NCBI GenBank assembly: GCA_009695195.1
Contig: SIBJ01000037.1
Coordinates: 1-34,821, forward strand
DNA: 34,821 nt
Source: Pedosphaera sp.
GTDB taxonomy: Bacteria > Verrucomicrobiota > Verrucomicrobiia > Limisphaerales > JADLHS01
Direction: 5' to 3'
The position numbers and the translations under genes were made by a program. Positions 8,010 to 16,268 of this stretch are shown here, in pieces. Position 1 is the stretch's first letter. Every line of letters starts with the position of its first letter. The notes beneath the pieces are model-generated. The model was given only the letters and a program-made list of their open reading frames with translations. It made no database searches and was not told the origin of the DNA.

Positions 8010-9923
8010 TCATGGTTTTCGCGCGGGTTCGACGCTGAGGCGAACGACATACCAATCAAACGGCCCTCGGCCCGCGCGATAACGCAGCGGGATTTTTTGC
8101 ACGACCTCGCCGCGCACACGACCAAGCCACGACTCAAAGCTGCCCGCACCCAAACCTTCCACCACCTCGCTGTTTACCATGATGTATTTAATGTCACGTG
8201 CCCGGATTTCGTCCGCAGAATCCTGCGGCAGGACGTGGAGAAACCGGCGCGCGCCGAACGGACGCCAGAGCGATGTCTCCGGATCATCCCGCGTGATGAG
8301 GCCGAAGATCTTTTCACCCGCTGGCAGAATATTCCTGAGCGGGGACATTGCTTCAGAACGCTCGCCATAAACTGAGAACACGGTCTGCGCGCGAGCGATC
8401 TTTGCGTTATCAGGACGGCTTCGAGCCAGAGCGCCAAGGATTGTGTTTGCTGGCCACAGCGGGCGCGACGGCGTGAGGATGATCAGCAACGCCGCAAGCG
8501 CATAGACGAGTCCCGCACTCGCGCGCCACCATTTCCGACGGCAGACCTCCACATGCCCCAGCCCGGTGAGCAAGAGCGGAATCAGCAGCAGATAGTACGG
8601 GGTGATGATCCGCGCAACCGTGCTGACGCCGGAATTGGCCGCATACACCAGGAAGGAAAAATATGGCGACCAACGAATAATTCTCGCAGTTCCGCCAGTG
8701 CTGATTTTCGCCATTTTTCTGTGTGTCCACGCAGCCGCAACGGATACGATCAGCAGGAAACTGACGCCGAATCCCAGGCCGCAAGCCTCCTCGTTCTGCA
8801 ACTCTGCCAGTGCGAGATTCGCCCCACCTGGCTCGAACGTGTTCAGGAGTTTCTCGTGGAATGTTTTTGGCAAAAGGTGCGGAGCGGCTTCGTTCCATTT
8901 TGACGCCATCGGAAAAATCGGCGGCGCAAAATTCTGCACGAAGGCGTTCAACGTGTTGCCCGGAATCGTCACCCGCGGGTCGCCGCTGGTCATGCGCGGC
9001 GCCTCGGCTTTCGCCCCCGTCCAGTCGCCGCTGTAATGATGATTCGCCCAGCAAATCGGAAGCAGCGAAGCGAACCCGGTCATTGCCGCGACCATCAACG
9101 TCAGGACCGGCCGCTGCAACAAAAGTTTGAGGGACGGCAGCACCGCGAGTCCCCAAGGCAGCATCAACGGCAGATTGCTTGTCTTGGCTCCGCTCAACAA
9201 CGCCACCGCAAGGAACGACAGCGCCACATCCCGGAAACGTCCGCTCTCCCTCGCTCGCAACGCAAAATCCACCGAGGCCAGCGCAAAGACTGCGCCGTAA
9301 ATGTCATTGCCGATGCCGCCCGCTTGCAGCACGAAGCTGTAACCCGTCGGTAAAACCCACATCCAATGCCATGCGGCCACGCGCGAAACGCCAAGCCGCG
9401 TATACGTGCTGAACACCAGCCCCGGCAGCAGCAGTTGTGACACAACTCCAATCAGGAACAACAACCGGTCCGAGTGCGTGAACAACATCATTGGTGACGC
9501 CACCCATTCGTATCCTGCGGCGCGCGTGTTCAATCGCTGAAAGCTCGTGTGAATCCACTCCCATTGCCCCGCCGCTTGCCAGTGCAAGATGCGCGGCAGG
9601 CGATAGGCCAGCGCGTCGTAGTTTGACGGCGGATGCAGTACGCCACCGAGGATGGCGAGTCCGGCCACGATTGCGAAACCCGCTGGAAGAAAGCGCCGGA
9701 AACGGCAGCGTTGTTTGCAAAAATTGAAACAGCACAGTTCAACGAGACCGAGTTGCTTTCGGAATAGGAACGCGAGCGCCATGCCGACGGCAAACGAACA
9801 CGCGTAACCGGTCCGGTTCAGCGCGTGGAACGAAGAGAGAATCCAGCCGGTGGCATTGAGCCAGGCGCAAAGCCAGAGCCACGGGGCAATCGGCGGCAGG
9901 TCGCGGGGCGGCGCGGAAGTCAT
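8010..9923 (-). CDS. GT-C-like polytopic membrane glycosyltransferase
   Basis: A 637-residue protein with many hydrophobic helices along its first 520 residues and a soluble C-terminal region. Near the N-terminus, HPPSNYDALAYRLPRILHWQ has the Asp-containing first periplasmic-loop pattern of the ArnT/PMT/RgtA-like GT-C enzymes that use polyprenyl-phosphate sugars. It lies 67 bp upstream of the GT2 gene, whose product could supply that donor. The start is ATG 9923; an in-frame TTG at 9956 is the only upstream alternative. The exact acceptor, glycan or protein, is unknown. Confidence 0.7.
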   Translation of the reverse strand: MTSAPPRDLPPIAPWLWLCAWLNATGWILSSFHALNRTGYACSFAVGMALAFLFRKQLGLVELCCFNFCKQRCRFRRFLPAGFAIVAGLAILGGVLHPPSNYDALAYRLPRILHWQAAGQWEWIHTSFQRLNTRAAGYEWVASPMMLFTHSDRLLFLIGVVSQLLLPGLVFSTYTRLGVSRVAAWHWMWVLPTGYSFVLQAGGIGNDIYGAVFALASVDFALRARESGRFRDVALSFLAVALLSGAKTSNLPLMLPWGLAVLPSLKLLLQRPVLTLMVAAMTGFASLLPICWANHHYSGDWTGAKAEAPRMTSGDPRVTIPGNTLNAFVQNFAPPIFPMASKWNEAAPHLLPKTFHEKLLNTFEPGGANLALAELQNEEACGLGFGVSFLLIVSVAAAWTHRKMAKISTGGTARIIRWSPYFSFLVYAANSGVSTVARIITPYYLLLIPLLLTGLGHVEVCRRKWWRASAGLVYALAALLIILTPSRPLWPANTILGALARSRPDNAKIARAQTVFSVYGERSEAMSPLRNILPAGEKIFGLITRDDPETSLWRPFGARRFLHVLPQDSADEIRARDIKYIMVNSEVVEGLGAGSFESWLGRVRGEVVQKIPLRYRAGRGPFDWYVVRLSVEPARKP

Positions 9924-9977
9924 CGCGCGCCGATTGCACAGGTTTTCCGGCGGCAACTCAATGAAAAACCAAGCCGG

Positions 9978-10382
9978 TCACTGTGCCGGAATGAACGCCC
10001 CGGGCGCATACTGCCCGAGCGCCACGCCGGTGGGGAGGGAGGCGCCGGCGGGCGTGCCCACCGGATTCACCACGTAATATTCGTGCGTCACGTCGTTCAC
10101 CTTGCCGCCGCGAAAATAGTCCTTCAATTCGCTCAGGTCGCCGATGGGCGTGCCTTCGGCCTTCATGTGTTCGAGCGCCCAGAGATTTTTGGCCGTCTCG
10201 ATCTGGCGCAGGTTGTTGTAAATGGCGTTGAGCCGGGCGCTGTCGCGGGCGCGGCCATAACTCGGGAATGCCATGACACTCAACAAACCAAGGATGCCGA
10301 CCACGATCATCAGCTCGGTCAAAGTGAAACCAGCCGCGCCGGAATTCCGGCCGCTCCGTCGAAGATTCAATTTCGTTTTCAT
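9978..10382 (-). CDS. Type IV-like pseudopilin (prepilin-type N-terminal signal)
   Basis: A 134-residue secreted fibre subunit. The leader is short and basic and ends in AAG before FTLTELMIVVGILGLLSV, the classic prepilin peptidase site with Glu at mature position 5, followed by one hydrophobic helix. The body (ARLNAIYNNLRQIETAKNLWALE) matches the GspG-like small pseudopilins that are numerous in Verrucomicrobiota and Planctomycetota. AGGAG lies 9 bases before the ATG at 10382, one of the few clear Shine-Dalgarno sites here. No secretin, ATPase or prepilin peptidase gene is nearby, so it must use machinery encoded elsewhere. Its ligand or substrate is unknown. Confidence 0.85.
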   Translation of the reverse strand: MKTKLNLRRSGRNSGAAGFTLTELMIVVGILGLLSVMAFPSYGRARDSARLNAIYNNLRQIETAKNLWALEHMKAEGTPIGDLSELKDYFRGGKVNDVTHEYYVVNPVGTPAGASLPTGVALGQYAPGAFIPAQ

Positions 10383-10457
10383 GGCAATGTCTCCTAACAC
10401 CGGTGGCTTTCGCACGAGTCGTGCCAGCCCGGGTTTGCCATTGAAACCGTCGAAATT

Positions 10458-10472
10458 GTCCCGCTCCGGGAC
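10458..10472 (-). terminator. Possible weak hairpin terminator behind the MBL nuclease gene
   Basis: On the minus strand this reads GTCCCG, loop GAG, CGGGAC, a perfect 6-bp GC stem that starts on the last base of the stop codon of the beta-CASP gene. It is followed by AATTTC rather than a full T run, so intrinsic termination would be weak. It could also simply separate this gene from the pseudopilin gene downstream. Confidence 0.3.
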
Positions 10473-11866
10473 TAGATCGGGACAACTTGCTTGTATTCGG
10501 GCACCACCACTTCCGCCTTCGGCTTCAGCTTTCGCAACGTCTCCGCGAACGCCAGCGCCGACTCCTCTTCGCCGTGGATGACGTTGATCTTCTTGATGTC
10601 GCCGGTCATCGCTTCGACGTAGCGGCGCAACTCGTTCTTGTCCGCGTGACCGGACCACGCGTCAATCGCCGCGACCTTCGCGCGCACCGGCTGCGGTTCG
10701 CCGAAAATGTTCACCGGGTTCGCGCCCGCGCGGATCTGCGCGCCCAGCGTATGCTCGGCGCAATAGCCGATGAACAACACCAGATTCTTCGGGTCGCCGA
10801 GGTTGTTCTTCAAGTGATGCCGGATGCGCCCGGCCTCCGCCATGCCCGACGCGCTGATGATGATAGCCGGTTCTTTCAGTTCGTTCAGCTTCATCGAATG
10901 CGTCACTTCGCGGATGTAGGTGAGGTTCTCCATGCCGAAGGGATTTTCCTTCTCACGCAGAAACTTGGAGATCTCGTCGTTGAAACATTCGGTGTGCAGC
11001 CGGTAAATCTCCGTGGCGTTCACGCTCAGCGGGCTGTCCACGAACGCCTTCACGCGCGGCAACCTCCCGGCCAGCGTCAATTGATGCAGCACATAAACGA
11101 TCTGTTGCGTGCGCCCGACCGAGAACGCCGGCACGATCACCTTCCCGCCGCGCTTCAACGTCTCGTTCACCAACGCGCACGCCTCCTCCTCGGCGTTCGC
11201 CTTGATCGTGTGCTCGCGGTTGCCGTAGGTGGATTCGATCTGGAGAAAATCCACGTTCTCGACCGCCACCGGGTCGCGCAGGATGTCATCGCCACCGCGG
11301 CCCACGTCGCCGCTGAACAGGTAACGGAACTTCCGCCCGCCCTCGTTCACGTCCAGCACCACCTGCGCGGAGCCGAGGATGTGGCCCGCGTCGCGGAACG
11401 TCACCGTCACGCCGTCGAGTACCGGAAACGGGCGGTCGTAATTGATCGCCACGAACTGCCGGATGGATTTCTCAGCGTCCTTCGCCGTGTAGAGCGGCTC
11501 GACCGGCGGCAGGCCCTGCTTCGCGCGCTTCTTCGAGACGAACTCCGCGTCGTCCTGCTGGATTTTCGCCGAGTCCACGAGCATGATCGCCGCGAGATCG
11601 CGCGTGGCGAACGTGCAAAAGATATTTCCGTCGTAACCCTTGGCGCAAAGGTTCGGGAGATTGCCGCAATGATCAATGTGCGCGTGGCTGAGCACCATCG
11701 CGTCCACCGACTTCGGGTCGAAGGGGAAGTTCCGGTTGCGCTCGATGGTTTCGTCGCGATGGCCCTGGAAGAGGCCGCACTCGACCAGCAACCGTTTGCC
11801 GTTGACCTCGAAGAGATACATCGAGCCGGTGGTGGTGCGGGTGGCGCCGAAGAAATGGATTTGCAT
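10472..11866 (-). CDS. Metallo-beta-lactamase/beta-CASP nuclease
   Basis: A 464-residue protein with the MBL zinc motif SHAHIDHCG (His61, His63, Asp65, His66), further ligand regions RDAGHILGSAQV and LFSGDVGR, and the beta-CASP blocks VIVPAFSVGRTQQIVYVL, ISASGMAEAGRIRHHL and AWSGHADKNEL. These are the marks of the YSH1/CPSF73-like RNA exonuclease group (RNase J relatives), so a role in RNA processing or decay is likely; DNA activity is less likely. ATG 11866 starts the conserved MQIHFFGATRTTTGS block, and the frame further upstream is not conserved in character. It is transcribed away from the restriction-modification pair. Confidence 0.85.
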   Translation of the reverse strand: MQIHFFGATRTTTGSMYLFEVNGKRLLVECGLFQGHRDETIERNRNFPFDPKSVDAMVLSHAHIDHCGNLPNLCAKGYDGNIFCTFATRDLAAIMLVDSAKIQQDDAEFVSKKRAKQGLPPVEPLYTAKDAEKSIRQFVAINYDRPFPVLDGVTVTFRDAGHILGSAQVVLDVNEGGRKFRYLFSGDVGRGGDDILRDPVAVENVDFLQIESTYGNREHTIKANAEEEACALVNETLKRGGKVIVPAFSVGRTQQIVYVLHQLTLAGRLPRVKAFVDSPLSVNATEIYRLHTECFNDEISKFLREKENPFGMENLTYIREVTHSMKLNELKEPAIIISASGMAEAGRIRHHLKNNLGDPKNLVLFIGYCAEHTLGAQIRAGANPVNIFGEPQPVRAKVAAIDAWSGHADKNELRRYVEAMTGDIKKINVIHGEEESALAFAETLRKLKPKAEVVVPEYKQVVPI

Positions 11867-12027
11867 GGCGCCAGAGAATGTCCGCGCGAAGTGGCTTGTC
11901 GAGTTTGGAATCCAAACCTTGCCATCGTTGACCGTGCCCGCTTGATTCCGCACCCTCTGGCGCGCCGATCCAAATACAGATGTTTTGAATCTTGTGACAA
12001 ATCAGAAACGAGCCATAGTTGCGGCCG
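11867..12027. promoter_or_regulatory. Divergent promoter region
   Basis: This 161-bp gap lies between the MBL gene (minus) and the DNA methyltransferase gene (plus), so it must carry promoters for both. Its right half is AT-rich. On the minus strand TTGTCA and TATTTG stand 18 bases apart (about 11972-12001) and could serve the MBL gene. A similar weak pair on the plus strand (TTGTGA about 11992) could serve the methyltransferase. I see no inverted repeats resembling C-protein control boxes. Confidence 0.3.
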
Positions 12028-12939
12028 ATGCGAGAAATTAGAGCGGAAATTAAATACGGCGACTGCGCGGACATCCTAGCCGGAGATCCAGCGAATACAT
12101 TCGATTTGATCGTCACCTCGCCGCCATACGCGGACAAGCGAAAGAATACCTATGGCGGTGTTTCTCCTGACAAGTACGTCGAATGGTTTCTGCCGCGGAG
12201 CGAGCAATTCCTGCGGGTTCTCAAGCCCGCCGGCACATTTATCCTCAACATCAAGGAGAAGGCCGAAAATGGCGAGCGGCACACATTCGTCTTGGAGTTG
12301 ATACTCGCGTTGCGAAAGCAAGGCTGGCTTTGGACCGAGGAGTTCATTTGGCACAAGAAGAATTGTTATCCGGGCAAGTGGCCGAACCGTTTTCGCGATG
12401 CGTGGGAACGCTGCCTTCAGTTCAACAAGACGCGCCATTTCAAAATGAACCAGAAAGCCGTGATGGTGCCGATGGGTGACTGGGCAGAGACTCGCTTGAA
12501 ATCGCTGGGAAAGAATGATGTCACTCGTTTCGACTCCCAAGTCGGAAGCGGTTTTGGAAAAAACATCGCGAACTGGCTCGGGCGCGATAAAGCGTACCCG
12601 ACAAACGTGTTGCACCTTGCCACGGAATGCGGAAACAAGAGCCACAGCGCGGCGTTTCCAGAAGCTCTGCCGGAATGGTTCATAAAGCTTTTCACAGACG
12701 AAGGAGACTTGGTCTTAGATCCGTTTGTCGGTTCTGGCACCACATGCGCCGCTGCGCAACATCTCCGCAGAAATTCAGTCGGAATCGAAATCAAACAGGA
12801 ATATCTTGAACTTGCGCGCGAAGAGGTGGCGGGCACGGCATATCAACTCATGGAAAAGGCACCTGAATATGGGAAAAATAACGACCGGAGAAATAACGGC
12901 TTACATCGAAGAAAATCTACTGCCGCTGCACACAAATAA
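12028..12939 (+). CDS. DNA methyltransferase of a type II restriction-modification system (beta-class)
   Basis: A 303-residue amino-methyltransferase. The catalytic motif IV, TSPPY (residues 30-34), comes first and the SAM-binding motif I, LDPFVGSGTT (230-239), comes near the C-terminus, the beta-class order of motifs. SPPY is most usual in N4-cytosine enzymes, though some N6-adenine enzymes share it. The central part, with EFIWHKKNCYPGKWPNRFRD, would carry target recognition. ATG 12028 is used; a TTG at 12019 is in frame. The gene overlaps the endonuclease gene by 71 bp and is clearly less GC-rich than its neighbours, in keeping with acquisition by transfer. It protects host sites from the partner nuclease; the recognition sequence cannot be derived here. 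Confidence 0.85.
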   Translation: MREIRAEIKYGDCADILAGDPANTFDLIVTSPPYADKRKNTYGGVSPDKYVEWFLPRSEQFLRVLKPAGTFILNIKEKAENGERHTFVLELILALRKQGWLWTEEFIWHKKNCYPGKWPNRFRDAWERCLQFNKTRHFKMNQKAVMVPMGDWAETRLKSLGKNDVTRFDSQVGSGFGKNIANWLGRDKAYPTNVLHLATECGNKSHSAAFPEALPEWFIKLFTDEGDLVLDPFVGSGTTCAAAQHLRRNSVGIEIKQEYLELAREEVAGTAYQLMEKAPEYGKNNDRRNNGLHRRKSTAAAHK

Positions 12940-13612
12940 ACTGAAGAAGCTCACCAAGCTGACTTTGAAGGAAATTTTGGAGCGGAAGAACCCTTATCTT
13001 TTCAAAGCGAAACACGTCACGACAGCTTCGGAATTCATACAGAGTGTACTCGGGGCTTTTCTCTCATCGCAGGAGGAAACGCAATTCGGTGGTTTTCTCG
13101 AGCGGCTCGCCGTCTTTATCTGCGCAAGGGTTTACGGAGGGCACAAATCATCCGCGACTGGAATGGACCTAGAATTCGAACGCGATAAAATCCTGTACAT
13201 CGTTTCAATCAAGTCGGGGCCAAATTGGGGAAACGCAGGTCAAATCGAAAAACTGCGAACAAACTTCAAGAAGGCCAAGCGCATCCTGAACACCAATACG
13301 TCAAAACAGAACGTCGTGGCTGTTAACGGCTGTTTGTATGGACGAGAAGCGCCCGAGGAAAGAGGCGATTATTTGAAGTATTGCGGCCAGCGTTTCTGGG
13401 AATTCATATCTGGGCGGAAAAGCTTGTACACGGACATCATTGAACCCCTTGGAAGTCGCGCCAAAGAACGCAAAGAAGAATTTGAGGTCGAACTTGCCAA
13501 GGTCACTAATCGCCTGACCAAAGAATTCTTGGACGGCTTTTGCCTGCAAGACGGGACCATTCAATGGAAAAAGGTTGTCGAGTTTAATGCGAGCATTGTT
13601 CCGCCAAAGTGA
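12869..13612 (+). CDS. Type II restriction endonuclease (PmeII-like)
   Basis: A 247-residue protein starting inside the 3' end of the methyltransferase gene in another frame. The blocks NPYLFKAK (41-48), FLSSQEETQFGGFLERLAVF, RVYGGHKSSATGMDLEF and YIVSIKSGPNWGNAGQI are, from memory, those of the PmeII-type restriction nucleases. A PD-(D/E)XK fold fits: Asp100, then after a short strand Ser113-Ile-Lys115, so the usual second acidic residue is Ser and Lys115 is kept. Another acid, perhaps Glu78, may complete the site. Overlap with the methyltransferase implies coupled translation, with the methylase made first. The region is AT-rich for this window. Confidence 0.75.
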   Translation: MGKITTGEITAYIEENLLPLHTNKLKKLTKLTLKEILERKNPYLFKAKHVTTASEFIQSVLGAFLSSQEETQFGGFLERLAVFICARVYGGHKSSATGMDLEFERDKILYIVSIKSGPNWGNAGQIEKLRTNFKKAKRILNTNTSKQNVVAVNGCLYGREAPEERGDYLKYCGQRFWEFISGRKSLYTDIIEPLGSRAKERKEEFEVELAKVTNRLTKEFLDGFCLQDGTIQWKKVVEFNASIVPPK

Positions 13613-13637
13613 AACGGGGTCGGTGCGCTTTGTTGTT

Positions 13638-13665
13638 TTGACTTGAGAATATCGCTTCGTAATCT
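13638..13665 (+). promoter_or_regulatory. Sigma70-like promoter for the TPR gene
   Basis: TTGACT at 13638-13643 and TAATCT at 13660-13665 are separated by 16 bases and lie 21 bases before the ATG at 13687. They match the housekeeping consensus well for this GC-rich genome, so the leader would be short. This suggests the TPR/M48 pair is transcribed separately from the restriction-modification genes. Confidence 0.4.
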
Positions 13666-13686
13666 CCGCCCAGCGAGAGCACGCTT

Positions 13687-16260
13687 ATGCCCAGCACCTA
13701 TAACGGAATCGGCACGCATTACTACGGCAAGAAAAACCTCCAGAAGCGCGTCGCGCCGTGCCACTCCTGCGGCAACAAGGTCGAACTGGTTTCCTACGAC
13801 ACGCGGTTGTGGTTCGTGATCTTTTTCATCCCCATCATCCCGCTGAAACGGAAACGGATCCTCGATTACTGCCCGGCCTGCACGCGGCATTACGCGGTGG
13901 AGGCGGACAAGTGGGAGACCGCGAAGCAACTCGAAGTCTCCGGCGCGCAGGAAAAATTCCGCAGCGAACCCACCGCCGACAACGCCATCGCCGCGCATCA
14001 ACAGATGCTCCATTTCCATCAACTCGACGACGCGGCGACGTTCCAAAAGACGATGACCGAGAAGTTCGCGGACAACGCCAAGGTGCAGGCGTATCTCGGC
14101 GGCGCACTCACGCACATCGGCAAGCTGGCGGAGGCCGAGCCGTTCTTCGCGCGTGCGCTGGAGTTGCGGCCCGACCTGCCGGAGGCGCGCAGCGGCGTGG
14201 CGCGCGCATACATCCGCGCCGGCAAACTGGATGAAGCCCGCGCGTTGCTGGATTTTCTGGAAAAGCCCGGCGCGTCAAAACTTTACTCGATGGAACCGCT
14301 CGATGAACTGGCGCGCGCATTGCAAACCGCCGGCCGTCACAACGCCGCGCTCGAAATCTTCGCGGTGTTGCTGAAGGAATTGCCGCATCTCGGCGAACAG
14401 AAATGGTTCCGCAAACTCGTGGCGAATTCGGAAAAGGAACCCGGCGGCAAGGAAAGTCTGTTGCCGAAATTGAAGTTCAGTTGGAAACGGTTTTTCAGCG
14501 TGCAACCTTCCGCCCGCCGCGAGCCTGGCGTGCGGACGACGTGGCGCTCGTTGATCATCGTGGGGATCATTCTCGGCGTCATCGGCATCGTGATGGCGAT
14601 CTCGAACGAATACATCCGGCGCCACCAGACGCTCTACATCGTTTCCGGCTTCAAGGAACCCGCGCTCGTCGCGGTACGCGGGCAGGGCACAGTGCGGACG
14701 TCGCAAAGTCCGGTTGAAATGCGGCTGCCCGAGGGCCGCTATCACGCGACGATCACCGGGCCGGTGAAACAGGAGGTGGATTTTGAGATCCGCTCCGGCT
14801 ACTGGGGCCGGTTCTTCGATCATGCGCTGTGGATCTTGAACGTGGGCGGCTCGGCGGTGCTCGAGCGGATTGACGCGGTTTACCATAGCGAGCCGGAGCC
14901 GTCGGTGCATTCGTTCCTCTACGGCGAACCGTTCGTGGCGGTGACGGGCATCACGCATCAGTTCCGCGAACTGCCGGACAAGGCGAAGGTCGGTACGCGC
15001 TTCGCGAGCCTCGACGTGTTCCGCCTCGAACCGAACCTGCCGTATTTTCATGCCCTGCACGTGGGCAATCAGCCGGAGGCGTTGCGCTTCGCGGAGTGGC
15101 GGCTGCGGCTGCATCCCGAGGACGAAAGACTGCTCATGCTTTACTTCGCGGCGGCGCAAAACTCCGGCCAGGGCGAGCGCGTGGGGAAATTTTTGCGCGC
15201 GGGCCTGACGAACCGGCCCATCCTCGTGCAGTGGCATCGCTATTATCAAGGCCTCCACCGCGACCGCGCGCACGACGCGCAGCTCGCCGCCGAGTACGAC
15301 GAGCAACTCAAGACCGACGCGACGAACTCGGTGTTGATGTATCTGCGGGGCCGCGTCGCCGCCGACCGCACGGAGAGCCGGGCGTGGTTTCAACGCGCGT
15401 GCGACGCCGATCCGAAAAATCCATTTCCGTTTTACGCGCGCGGTTACGACCGGATGGCGACGGGCGATTTCGCGGGCGCGAAGACGCTGCTGGCGCGCGC
15501 GGTCGAGTTGCGCCCGAAGCAGCCGGAGTTTACCGAATCCCTCTCGATGGTGCGGCTCGCGCTGGGCGAATACGCGGCGTTGGAAAAGGAACTGCGCGAG
15601 GAACTCCAGCGCGAAAGCCTCAATTACCGCGCCGCCTCGCGGCTGTGCGACGTGCTCGTCGCGCAGAACCGCGCGACCGACGCGACGGAGTTCGCGCGCA
15701 ACTTCGCGCTGGCCGCCTCGCACAAGGCCGTCACGGTCACCGGCGAATCGAACCGCGATCTGCATCGCCACGTGCTGTATCTCACCGGCGATTTCGCGAC
15801 GCTGGAACGAGAGAGCGCCCTCGCCCGGGACAACGACGCGAAATTCACACGCTTCGTCGCGCTCATCGAACTCGGTCGCATCGAGGAAGCCATCCAGCTC
15901 GTGCCGCTCGACGCGAAGGGCTACACGAACCCGCTGCATTTTCTCGACGCAGCCATCGCGTTGCGCGCCGCCGGCAACGCGACCGAGGCCGCGCGCTGGC
16001 TCGCCCGCGCGCTCGAACTGATGGATCAAGGCGACAGCGACACGGCCCGCGCCGCCGCGTTGTTGCGTAAAACCACGCCACCCACCGCCGCGGAACTCGA
16101 CGACATCGCGATGCCTGCCGAATCGAAAGCCATCGTTGTCGCCACACTCGCGCAACTGCATCCGGGCGCGCGCGCGGAACTCGCGGCGCTCGCGCGCAAA
16201 TTGAACATCGTGCCGGGCTACCCGCAGCACTTGATCGCGCAGGCGATGGCGGCGAAATAA
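13687..16260 (+). CDS. Zinc-ribbon, membrane-anchored TPR protein
   Basis: An 857-residue protein. CHSC (25-28) and CPAC (62-65) form a likely zinc ribbon around the hydrophobic stretch LWFVIFFIPIIPL, which may dip into the membrane. TPR-like helical repeats follow at about 95-250 (LGGALTHIGKLAEAEPFFARALELRP). One clear transmembrane helix lies at 288-306 (LIIVGIILGVIGIVMAI). A beta-rich segment comes next (about 315-470) and then a long second TPR array to the end. The arrangement suggests a membrane scaffold with repeat domains on both sides of one helix. The M48 peptidase gene begins 8 bp downstream, so the two products may work together. The function is not known to me. Confidence 0.7.
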   Translation: MPSTYNGIGTHYYGKKNLQKRVAPCHSCGNKVELVSYDTRLWFVIFFIPIIPLKRKRILDYCPACTRHYAVEADKWETAKQLEVSGAQEKFRSEPTADNAIAAHQQMLHFHQLDDAATFQKTMTEKFADNAKVQAYLGGALTHIGKLAEAEPFFARALELRPDLPEARSGVARAYIRAGKLDEARALLDFLEKPGASKLYSMEPLDELARALQTAGRHNAALEIFAVLLKELPHLGEQKWFRKLVANSEKEPGGKESLLPKLKFSWKRFFSVQPSARREPGVRTTWRSLIIVGIILGVIGIVMAISNEYIRRHQTLYIVSGFKEPALVAVRGQGTVRTSQSPVEMRLPEGRYHATITGPVKQEVDFEIRSGYWGRFFDHALWILNVGGSAVLERIDAVYHSEPEPSVHSFLYGEPFVAVTGITHQFRELPDKAKVGTRFASLDVFRLEPNLPYFHALHVGNQPEALRFAEWRLRLHPEDERLLMLYFAAAQNSGQGERVGKFLRAGLTNRPILVQWHRYYQGLHRDRAHDAQLAAEYDEQLKTDATNSVLMYLRGRVAADRTESRAWFQRACDADPKNPFPFYARGYDRMATGDFAGAKTLLARAVELRPKQPEFTESLSMVRLALGEYAALEKELREELQRESLNYRAASRLCDVLVAQNRATDATEFARNFALAASHKAVTVTGESNRDLHRHVLYLTGDFATLERESALARDNDAKFTRFVALIELGRIEEAIQLVPLDAKGYTNPLHFLDAAIALRAAGNATEAARWLARALELMDQGDSDTARAAALLRKTTPPTAAELDDIAMPAESKAIVVATLAQLHPGARAELAALARKLNIVPGYPQHLIAQAMAAK

Positions 16261-16268
16261 TCGTGGGC

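Noticed and set aside
10487..12079. Long plus-strand open frame opposite the MBL nuclease gene
   Set aside because: It mirrors the high-GC third-codon bias of the minus-strand gene, is Arg/His/Ala-rich and has no recognisable motif.
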